Shown one piece after another: positions 46,641 to 56,262 of a DNA stretch of 64,000 nt; within the stretch, counting starts at the first letter, position 1, and every line of letters starts with the position of its first letter. Below the pieces are notes generated by a model. That model saw only the letters and a list, made by a program, of their open reading frames with translations. It had not been told where the DNA came from and did not search any database. The position numbers were made by a program, and so were the translations under genes. The DNA comes from Rattus norvegicus (taxonomy: Eukaryota > Chordata > Mammalia > Rodentia > Muridae), in assembly GCF_036323735.1 (NCBI RefSeq), contig NC_086029.1, positions 52,981,357 through 53,045,356 on the forward strand, read 5' to 3'.

Positions 46641-48077
46641 CCCACAGGTTCTTACTGTTTATAACATAGCTAGTAGTGGGTTTCTGTCTTAGTTGACATC
46701 TACAGCAAATAGAAGCTTCTCTGATGAAGCATAAGAGGTGTGATAATATGTGAATATAACAATAAATCAGTAGGACTCAGATTTATGTTATTTTAAAATA
46801 ACATAAATAAAAATAAGGTAGTTTATACCTTAAGGCCTATGACCCATTTAGACATGAGTTTTAAGAGTTTAAATGCTATAGAATATGGGTTTCATCTTGC
46901 CTACTGTTACTTAAATCCTATAATACATCATTCAACTACACCCATGTTTTTCATGCAAATTTTGGACCAGTGGTCATTGTTAGGCAAGGTAGTCCTGCAG
47001 GTGATAGGACTCATATATGATATAACTGATTAATACTTTTCTCCTCTGGTCATGTGCACAGAAACTCTCAGAGCTTTGAGTGCTATCCAATAAATATGAG
47101 ACGTCCATGTCTGTATCAGTTTGATTTACTCTTTCTCTATGACTATATTATGTGCTGCTTTCAGCAATACAATTTTATTGTCAAGTTCTGGAAGGTAACC
47201 AAGGGATATCACAATTGCCTGCAATGTTTGGGTCTATTAGATCTAACTAGCAAACAATTTCAAAGGAAGTTTGCCATATCCAGCATAGAATGGTGCCTTG
47301 ACTTAAGAGTGGTAAGAAAATGAAGAAAGGACAGACACACAGGCAAATGTACAGAAAACCTGGACTTAGGGGAGCTGAGTATACTCCGACAGAGACAATC
47401 AGTCCTGGGTTGTAAACACCAGGAAAGCTGCAGAAGCTAGTGTGTTTTTGTTTCTTTGTTTGTTTTGTTTTGATTTTAACACATTGATCAATTGTTCATA
47501 AACACTCATTCTCACATGCAGTGACAATATTCACCATCAGATCAGAGAAGGACTTTGATGACCAGAAAAAAGTTTTCTCAATCTCCCATAAGTTGAGGCC
47601 TTGTTCCTTGACATAATTGGCTAGTGTTTACACTCTCAGAAATTCTCTTGTCCAGGACTTCACTCAACTGTTACAGAAGTCTGAGTATAGTTGTCCTATG
47701 TCTGCCTCTCGTGAGGTTTCTTTATCTGTTCTTTGCTTCTCCTTCTTTCACTGGCAACTCACATAACTATTGCTCTGCACCAATTTATCCTTCACACAAG
47801 ATCAACTAATGTAGTTACCACATGACACATCTTTATCACTCACGCCTCATTATCATCTCACAGCCTTCGCTTCCACCATCAGATTATAACTACCATGCAC
47901 ACAGTTACACACATACATGATATATATCATACTGCCAACAGCCTGCCTGGCCTGGAATGGGCCTGAAGGGGACACAGTATTGGACATTGCTTTAAAGATT
48001 GATGGTCTCCAGATGTACTTTTAAAGACTGAGGTCTCTGTCCTTCTAGCTCTCTAACCATACTGAATGCTTGCTGAA
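46641..48077. other. No recognised feature
   Basis: AT-rich; T-rich stretch at 47445-47478. Several 60-90-codon plus frames (46839-47033, 47054-47323, 47624-47809) have no recognisable domain. Confidence 0.4.
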
Positions 48078-49186
48078 AACTTATTTTTTTTAATTTAATC
48101 CTTTTTTTTTTTACACTCCAGATTTTATCTCCCTCTCATTCCACTCTCTGACTGTTCCCAATCCCATACTCCCTGCCTACCCTCCTGTCACTACTAGGAT
48201 GTCCCCACATCACCCACTAGAACTCTCCACTCCCTGGTGCCTCCATTCTCTTGTGGGTCAGGTGAATCTTCTCTGACTGAACCCTCTGCAATCCTCTGAA
48301 CTGCAATCCTCTGTTGTATATGAGTTGGGGGCCTCATATCAGGTGGTATATGCTGCTAGATTGGTCGCCTAGTGTCTGAGAGATCTGGGGGGTCCAGGTT
48401 AAGGCCACTGGTCCTCCTACAAGGTTGCCCTCAACATCTTCCCACTTTTCCTTAACTCAACCAGAGGGGTCAGCAGCTACTGTCCATCGGTTGGTTGTAA
48501 ATATCTGCGTCTGACTCTTTCAGCTGTTTGTTGGGCCTTTCAGAGAGCAGTCATGATAGGTTCCTTTTTGAATGCACTCCATATCCTCAGTAATAGTTTC
48601 AGGCCTTAGGGCCTCCTCTTGAGCTGGATCCTACTTTGGACATGTCACTGGACCTCCTTTTCCTCAGATTCTCCATTTTCGTCCTTGCAGTTCTTTCAGA
48701 CAGAAACAATTCTGGGTCAGAGTTTTGACTGTTGGATGGCAACCTCATCCCTCACTTGATGCCCTAACTTTCTGCTGGAGGTGGGCTCTGCAAGTTCCTT
48801 CTTCCTACTGTAGGGCACTTCATCTAAGGACCCTTCCTTTGAGTTCTGAGAGTCTCTCACCTCTGAGATTTCTGGTACATTCTGAAGGTTTCTCCTACCT
48901 CCTACTTCCTGAGGTTGCCTCTTTCCATTGTTTCTGCTAGCCCTCAGTGCTTCAGTCCTATTCTACACACAATACCAAATCATGCTCTCCCCTTCCCCGC
49001 CCTGTCACCTTTCCCACTAGGTCAGTATGTCTCTACCTTACAATTGCTTTCTTCTCCCTCCCAAGTTGTATTTTGCATTGGATCCTTTGACTTGTTAAAC
49101 ATTTTGAGTTCTGTGTACTGTATCATGGGCATTCTATACATTTTTATTTTGCTAATGTCCACTTATTAGTGAGTATACACTATGCG
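48078..49186 (-). mobile_element. Antisense L1 3' UTR and ORF2 end (Lx-like)
   Basis: A T-rich start at 48085-48115 represents the A tail. The plus strand then follows gtgtctgagagatctggggg, agaggggtcagcagctactg, ttgttgggcctttcagagag and acagaaacaattctgggtca to ttagtgagtatacactatg, the antisense of the end of ORF2. It is colinear with 9705-10365 and the complement of 61195-62295. An LTR cuts it at 49187; it resumes at 49661. Confidence 0.85.
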
Positions 49187-49660
49187 TGAAAGACCCCCGG
49201 AGCGGGGAGACCCTCACTCAAGTCTCAGGATGATGCGACCCCCCAAGAACTCACGTGAGACCGTCCTTGCTGTAATAAACATGAGGTTTATTGATAGGAA
49301 CCAGTGCACTGGGGTCGAGACTCATATCCCACGCAGGGGCAGTGGAGTTTGACCCCCAGTAACTAAGACAAGGGGAATTTAAAGGAAGAAACCTCAACCC
49401 GAGGGGGCAGGGATGGTGTCATTGGAAAGTGTCAAGAATACTAATGAAAAATTACAAGGAGGAGCTTCCTGTTTCTCAAGATTGTTAAACTTTATGGCCC
49501 ATCAGTTCCTGGGAGGAGCTTCCTGTTTCTCAAGATTATTCTCTAAGATTTTAATCTAACTTTATGGTCAGCCAGTACAGGTAGAGGGCAGGGTCTGGAA
49601 TTTGAGGTATTTGGGGCCTTTTTAAACTTCTGACTTCTTAGCTGCATTTTTTATTTTTCA
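49187..49660 (-). mobile_element. Solo ERV1 (gammaretroviral-type) LTR, antisense
   Basis: A 474-base LTR. The minus strand runs from TGAAAAATAAAAAATGC at 49660 to GGGGGTCTTTCA at 49187, the terminus typical of murine-leukaemia-like and VL30-like LTRs. In that orientation it has an AATAAA (complement at 49287-49292) upstream of a U5-like section rich in ggtctc and gagggtctcc. A TTTAAA-type TATA element lies near 49376-49382. Two perfect 26-base direct repeats at 49458-49483 and 49512-49537 look like duplicated U3 enhancer units and contain an ETS-like aggaag core. No retroviral coding sequence is attached. It interrupts the Lx copy, so it is younger than that copy. A clear 4-6-base target duplication is not visible. 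Confidence 0.85.
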
Positions 49661-49744
49661 TTCATGTTCTTTTGGGTCTGAGTTACCTCATTCAAGATAT
49701 TTTCTAGTTCCATCCATTTGCCTGCAAATTTCAGGACGTCCTGG
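49661..49744 (-). mobile_element. Continuation of the Lx copy (ORF2 end, antisense)
   Basis: ttcttttgggtctgagttac, ctcattcaagatattttcta and gttccatccatttgcctgca are the antisense of the last ORF2 codons. They resume exactly where the element at 48078-49186 was cut by the LTR. The piece ends at gacgtcctgg, where a younger L1 enters. Confidence 0.85.
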
Positions 49745-51421
49745 CTCTTTTTTTTTTTTTTAATTTAATCTTGTTTTCTTTTACTTATTCATTTTACATC
49801 CTTCTCACTGTCCCCCTCATGGTCACTGCCTCCCAGGAATCCTTCCCCTCTCCTTCCCTCTGTGATTGGATTACCTCACTCAGGATGATATTTTCCAGTT
49901 CCAACCATTTGCCTATGAATTTCATAAAGTCATTGTTTTGATAGCTGAGTAATATTCCATTGTGTAGATGTACCACATTTTCTGTATCCATTCCTCTGTT
50001 GAAGGGCATCTGGGTTCTTTCCAGTTTCTGGCTATTATAAATAAGGCTGCTATGAACATAGTGGAGCACATGTCTTTTTTATATGTTGAGGCATCTTTTG
50101 GGTATATGCCCAAGAGAGGTATAGCTGGATCCTCAGGTAGGTCAATGTCCAATTTTGTGAGGAACCTCCAGACTGATTTCCAGAATGGTTTTATCAGTCT
50201 GCAATCCTACCAACAATGGAGGAGTGTTCTTCTTTCTCCACATCCTCTCCAGCATTTGTTGTCACCTGAGTTTTTGATCATAGCCATTCTCACTGGTGTG
50301 AGGTGAAATCTCAGGGTTGTTTTGATTTGCATTTCCCTTATGACTAAAGGTGTTGAACATTTCTTTAGGTGTTTCACAGCCATTCGGCATTCCTCAGCTG
50401 TGAATTCTTTGTTTAGTTCTGAACCCCATTTTTTAATAGGGTTATTTGTTTCCCTGCGGTCTAACTTCTTGAGTTCTTTGTATATTTTGGATATAAGCCC
50501 GCTATCTGTTGTAGGATTGGTAAAGATCTTTTCCCAATCTGTTGGTTGCTGTTTTGTCCTAACCACAGTGTCCTTTGCCTTACAGAAGCTTTGCAGTTTT
50601 ATGCGATCCCATTTGTCGACTCTTGATCTTAGAGCATAAGCCATTGGTGTTTTGTTCAGGAAATTTTTTCCAGTGCCCATGTGTTCGAGATGCTGCCCTA
50701 GTTTTTCTTCTATTAGTTTGAGTGTGTCCGGTTTGATGTGGAGGTCCTTGATGCACTTGGACTAAAGCTTTGTACAGGGTAATAAGCATGGATCGATCTG
50801 CATTCTTCCACATGTTGCCCTCCAGTTGAACCAGCACCATTTGCTGAAAATGCTATCTTTTTTCCATTGGATGGTTTTGGCTCCTTTGTCAAAAATCAAG
50901 TGACCATAGGTGTGTGGGTTCATTTCTGGGTCTTCAATTCTGTTCCATTGGTCTATCTCTCTGTCTCTGTACCAATACCATGCAGTTTTTATCACTATTG
51001 CTCTGTAATACTGCTTGAGTTCAGGGATAGTGATTCCCTCTGAAGTCCTTTTATTGTTGAGGATAGTTTTAGCTATCCTGGGATTTTTGTTATTCCAGAT
51101 GAATTTGCAAATTGTTCTGTCTAACTCTTTGAAGAATTGGATTGGTATTTTGATGGGGATTGCATTGAATCTGTAGATTGCTTTTGGTAAAATGGCCATT
51201 TTTACTATATTAATCCTGCCAATCCATGAGCATGGGAGATCTTTCCATCTTCTGAGGTCTTCTTCAATTTCTTTCCTCAGTGTCTTGAAGTTCTTATTGT
51301 ACAGATCTTTTACTTGCTTGGTTAAAGTCACACCAAGGTACTTTATATTGTTTGGGTCTATTATGAAGGGTGTTGTTTCCCTAATTTCTTTCTCGGCTAG
51401 ATGAAATTTCTTTCCAGTAAA
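49745..51421 (-). mobile_element. Younger 5'-truncated antisense L1, ORF2 C-terminal half
   Basis: A poly(T) at 49749-49762 marks the tail. The minus strand gives long, little-damaged ORF2 stretches: 51331-50762 (VKDLYNKNFKTLRKEIEEDL, then SWIGRINIVKMAILPKAIYR), 50680-50207 ending in the cysteine motif CWRGCGERRTLLHCW, and 50152-49922. Only a few shifts separate them, so it is among the youngest L1s here. The 3' UTR is only about 100 bases, most of the usual UTR being absent. gacgtcctgg (49735-49744) and gatgtcctgg (51422-51431) are a probable 10-base target-site duplication with one mismatch. It sits in the Lx copy. Confidence 0.9.
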
Positions 51422-51464
51422 GATGTCCTGGAATTAATTTAAAATGTTGATCCATAGCCAAACT

Positions 51465-53255
51465 TATGGGTCACAATGAAAACAGTGCTAAGTGGAAAAT
51501 TCATAGTGCTAAGTACGTGCCCTGGTAAAGAACCCGGAGAGATATTACACTAGCAACTTAACGGAATACCTGAGAGCTCTAGGACAAAAAGAATCAAACA
51601 CACCCAAGAGAAGTAGAAGGCAGGAAATAGTCAAAATCAGGGCCTAAATCAACCAAAAAGAAATAAAGAGAATGATACAAAGAATCAACAAATCCAAAAG
51701 CTGGTTCTTTGTAAGACTCAACAAGATAGATAAACCCCTAGCCAAACTAACTAAAGTGTCCAGAGGCAGCATCCAAATTAACAAAACAAGAAATGAAAAC
51801 GGAGATATAACAACAGAACCTGAGGAAATTAAAAAACAACAACAAGAAAATAAATAAAAAATAAAAACATCAGATCCTACTTAAAAATAAAAGCCTATAT
51901 TCAACAAAACTGGAAAATCTAGATGAAATTGATGGCTTTCTAGACAGATATCACATTCCAAATTTAAATCAAGTGCATGTAAACTATCTAAGCAGGCCCA
52001 TATCCCTTAAGGAAGTAGAAAAAGTCATTAAAAACCTCCCAACCAAAAAAAAAATCCCAGGGCCAGACTGCTTTAGTGCAGAATTCTACCAGATCTTCAA
52101 AGAAGACCTAATACCAATTTTCCTCAAAGTATGCCATAAAATAGAAGCAGTAGGAACATTGCCTAATTCATTCTATGAAGCCAAAATTCCTCTAATACCT
52201 AAACCACATAAGGACTCGATAAAAAAGAGAACTTCAGATTAATTTCACTTATGAATATCAATGCAAAAATACTCAATAAAATTCTTGAAAACCAAACCCA
52301 GGAACACATCAAAACCATTATTCACCATGATCAAGTAGGCTCCATCCCAGGCATGCAAGGTTGGGTCAATAAATGAAAATCCATTAGCATAATCCACTAT
52401 ATAAACAAACTCAAAGATCACCTCACTAATCACCTCATTAGATGCTGAAAAACATTTGACAAAGTACAACACCTCTTTATGTTAAAAATATTGGAGAGAT
52501 CGGGAATTCAAGACCCATACCTAAACATAATAAAAGCAACCTACTGTTAACTAACTGTCAATATCAAATTAAATGGAGAGATATTTGAATTAGGGACAAG
52601 ACAATAATGTCCACTCTCCCCATATCTATTCTATATGGTACTCAAGGTGCTAGCTAGAACAGTAAGACAACAAAAAGAGATCAAGAGGATACAAATTAGC
52701 AAAGAAGAAATAAAGGTTCACTATTTGCAGATGCCATGATAGTATACATATACAACCCAAAAAATTCTGCCAAGAGAACTTTTTCAGTTGATAAACAACT
52801 TCACAAAGTGGCAGGATATAAAATTAACTCAAATAAATCAGTAGCCTCCCTTTATACAAATTATAAACAGACTGTAAAAAAATTAGGGAAACAACCCCCT
52901 TCACAATAGCCATAAACAATATAAAATATCTTGAGGTAACTCTAGCCAAACAAGTAAAAGAACTGTATAGCAATAACTTCAAGACTCTCAAGAAAGAAAT
53001 CAAAGAAGGTCTCAGAAAATGGAGAAATCTCCCATGCTCATGGATTGGCAGAATTAGCAAAGTAAAAATGACCATTCTATCAAAGGTAGATTAAATGGAA
53101 TCCCCATTAAAATCCCAACACAATTCTTCAAAGAGATGGAAAGAGCAATTCTCATATTCATCTGGAAAGGCAAAAAACACCAGAATAGCAATAACAATCC
53201 TTAACAATAAAAGAACTGCTAGGGGAATCACCATCCCTGAAGTCATGCTGATTAC
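51465..53255 (+). mobile_element. Sense L1 ORF2 middle block
   Basis: ORF2 from the linker (atgaaaacagtgctaagtgg) through reverse transcriptase. IQINKTRNENGDITTEPEEI lies at 51762-51830, then ISLKEVEKVIKNLPTKKK and GPDCFSAEFYQIFKEDLIPI (51990-52120). The catalytic motif near 52724 reads LFADAMIVY, so one essential Asp is lost. It ends in ITIPEV-like sequence near 53250. Stops occur near 51857, 52242 and later. It could be the inverted 5' part of the Lx element at 48078-49744, with the younger L1 inserted at the junction. Confidence 0.88.
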
Positions 53256-53810
53256 TTTTAGAACATTCTAACACCTCCTTGCTTATTCTGTGGTTAAAAA
53301 ATATTGTCTTCTCTTTAACTCTGTGCTTTATTAAACATTATAACTCTGTGCTTATTTAACTTTTAATGCTTAAATAAGTTCTTGGGAAACTTGACTCTTT
53401 CTTACTGTTCTGTGCTTCATTAAGCACTAAAAACTTAACTCTTTGTTACTGGTGTTTTAATAAGCAGATTTTAATATGGTGAATAGCACATGCTGTTCAA
53501 TAGCAGTGAATTAAGTAAAAGGATTTGTTGCTAGTAATCCTTTCTCTGGTAAGTCAGCCAAAAGCTTTTATGGCTACACTGGTTAACTCTTTGAGAACCA
53601 GGTAGGAATGAAATGAAAAGAATTAAGATGCTTTATAAAGTTAAATATGCATAAACACAAATATATTCAAACATTCATACACCCACACTCTGGCAGGACT
53701 CAACTGTCTGTCACAGTCAACTCCTCAAGTATTTATGCATGCTCATGTACACACATATATACCCTACACAAAAACATATAGACAAACAGAAACATAGTTT
53801 TGGATGCACG
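53256..53810. other. AT-rich segment with degenerate local repeats
   Basis: Bases 53310-53475 hold several imperfect copies of a unit like taactctgtgctttattaa: near 53312, 53340, 53411 and 53439. The rest is AT-rich without a recognised family. Confidence 0.5.
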
Positions 53811-53862
53811 GATAGATGGATGGATGGATGGATGGATGGATGGATGGATGGATGGATGGATG
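53811..53862. repeat. (GGAT)n microsatellite
   Basis: About 12 GGAT units; the plus frame over it reads as a WMDG repeat. Confidence 0.97.
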
Positions 53863-54044
53863 AGTCAAAGTTCCCCAAGCCAAACAGTCAACCCACAACT
53901 TTATTACTTTCTCTGGTCTTTTTATACCTCCTTAGAGAAAAAGTTATTTAGAAAGTTGTATCACAGATAAAATGTTACCTAAAATGGGAGTTAAAATTAA
54001 GTTTGAAACAGTGTTTCATTATAATATATTCATTAAGAGTTCAA

Positions 54045-54400
54045 AGCAGGCTGGATGGGCTCCATCTGCACCCAGAACTAAGGCTATCCATAGCCCTCTG
54101 GACCCAAATTCTGCCTGGAGAGAGCTAGTCTCCCAGGAGTGCTCACAAACCTAAGCCCACAGGTGAGACCCCCGTCACTCTAATAATTGTCCAAAGAGGG
54201 ACCAGCCAGGAGCACACAGGGCACTTGAACTTCAGAGCAGTATGGGACAGGATCCTTCAGGTCTCCATCTGCACCCAGAGCTAAGGCTGTGCTCACAGCC
54301 CTCTGGACCCAAATCCTGCCTAGAAAGAGCTGGTCTCCCAGGAGAGCTGCCCTCACACATAACATCACAGGCCCACAGGAAGGACAAGCTGCAGTCAGAG
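54045..54400 (+). promoter_or_regulatory. L1 5' UTR: about one and a half promoter monomers
   Basis: tccatctgcacccagaacta at 54061 and tccatctgcacccagagcta at 54264 mark two units 203 bases apart. The blocks ccctctggacccaaat and gagctagtctcccaggag are also shared. These are the same type of unit as at 38411-38835 and 33571-34072. Confidence 0.75.
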
Positions 54401-54510
54401 TCAACAAGACCAACTAACATCAGAGATATCCAGATAGCAAGAGGTAAGCACAAGAACATAAACAACAGAAACCAAGGCTACTTGCATAACCAGAACCCAG
54501 TTCTCCCACC

Positions 54511-55440
54511 ATGGCAAGTCCTGGATACCCCAACACACTGGAAAAGCAAGAATTGGATTTAAAATTACATCTCACGATGAAGTTAGAGGACTTTAAGAAG
54601 GACAAATTAACTCCCTTAAAGAAATACAGGGAAAAAAAAAACAGTTAAACAAGTAGAAGCCCTTAAAGATGAAATACAAAAATAGCTTAAAGAATTATAG
54701 GAAAATACAAACAAACAGGTGAAGAGATTGAACAAAACCATCAAGGGTTTAAAAATGAAACTATAAAGAAATCACAAAGAGAGACAACCCTTGAGATAGA
54801 AAACCTAGAAAAGAGATCAAGGGCCATAGATTCAAGGATCACCAACACAAAACAAGAGACCAAAAAGAGAATCTCAGGAGCAAAACATTAAAAATATTTA
54901 CACAATAGTCAAAAAAATGCAAAAACTTTCCTAACCCAAAGCAACCAGGAAATCCAGAACACAGTGAGAAGACTAAACCTAAGGGGAACAGGTATAGAAG
55001 AGAGCAAAGACTCCCAAGTTAAAGCACTAGTAAATATCTTCAACAAAACTATTGAAGAAAACTTTCCTAACCTAAAGAAAGAGATGCCCATGAACATAGG
55101 AGAAGCCTACAGAACTCCAAATAGATTGAACCACAAAAGAAATTCCTCCTGTCACATAATAGTCAAATCACCAAATGCACAAAACAGAGAAAAAATATTA
55201 AAAGCAGTAAGGGAAAATGGTCAAGTGACAAATAAAGGCTGACCTATTAGAATTACACGAGATTTCTCACCAGAGTCAATAAAAGCCAGAAGATCCTGGG
55301 CAGATGTCATACAGACCCTAAGAGAACACAAATGTCAGCCTAGGCTATTATATACAGCAAAACTCTCAGTTAACATAGATGGAGAAAACAAGTTATTTCG
55401 TGACAAAAACAGATTTACACAATATATTTAAACAATTCCA
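54511..55440 (+). pseudogene. L1 ORF1 remnant
   Basis: The start reads MASPGYPNTLEKQELDLKL, the typical L1 ORF1 N-terminus, followed by the lysine-rich coiled-coil region. Stops follow soon (after about 45 codons). The RRM part is readable at 54964-55242 (MRRLNLRGTGIEESKDS, then NRLNHKRNSSCHIIVKSPNA). The C-terminal part ends near gatttacacaatatatttaa at 55410-55429, close to the deletion joint. No functional RNA-binding protein can result. Confidence 0.85.
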
Positions 55441-56262
55441 GCCCTCAGAAGACATCAGAAAATGGAAAGGTCTCCAATGCTCATGGATTGACAGAATTAA
55501 TATAGTAAAAATGGTCATCTTGCCAAAAGCAATGTACAGAATCAATGCAATCCCCATCAAAATTCCAACTCGATTCTTTGTAGAGTTAGAAAGAGCAATT
55601 TGCAAATTCATTTGGAATAACAAAAAATCCAGGATTTTGAAAACTGTTCTCAATAATAAAAGAACTTCTGTGGAAATCACCATTCCAGACCTCAAGCTGT
55701 ATTACAGGGCAATAGTGATTTAAAAAAAAAAACAACTGTATGGTATTAATACAGAGATAGGCAGGTAGATCAATGGAATAGAATTGAAGACCCAGAAATA
55801 AGCCTACACACCTATGGTCACTTGATTTTTACAAAGGAGCTAAAACCCTCCAATGGAAAAAACACAGGATTTTCAACAAATGGTGCTGGTTCAACTGGAG
55901 GTCAGCATGTAGAAGAATGCAAATCGATCCATTATTGTCACCCTGTACAAAGCTTAAGTCCAAGTGGATCAAGTACTTAAACCACATCAAACCACACACA
56001 CTGAAACAAATATAATGGAAAGTGAGGAAGAGCCTCAAACACATAGGCACAGGGGAAATTTTCCTGAACAGAAGATGAATGCTTGTGCTCTAAGATCATG
56101 ATTCTACAAACAGGACCTCATAAAATTGCAAAGCTTCTGTAAGGAAAAGGACCCTTTGATAGGACAAAATGGCAACCAACATATTGGGAAAAGATCTTTA
56201 CCAATCCTACATCCAATAGAGGGTTAATATCTAATGTATACAACGAACTCAATAAGTTCTAT

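Larger units (their letters stand above)
54040..56262 (+). mobile_element. Sense L1 with 5' UTR, ORF1 and late ORF2; internal deletion
   Basis: The 5' UTR monomers (54040-54400) lead into ORF1, whose ATG lies at 54511 (atggcaagtcctggatacc). ORF1 continues, broken, to about 55440. It is then joined directly to late reverse transcriptase sequence (IRKWKGLQCSWIDRINIVKM at 55457-55515, YRAIVI near 55700). The copy ends inside ORF2 at about 56262 without 3' UTR or tail. The endonuclease and the first part of the reverse transcriptase, about 3 kb including the catalytic FADD, are missing. It is inactive. Confidence 0.9.

Noticed and set aside
49187..49660. Possible part of a full provirus
   Set aside because: No gag, pol or env-like sequence adjoins the LTR on either side. 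The L1 copy resumes directly, so it is a solo LTR.
50207..51331. Long minus frames (157 and 189 codons) as a possible host gene
   Set aside because: They are L1 ORF2 with its usual signatures, interrupted by frameshifts, in a 5'-truncated copy.
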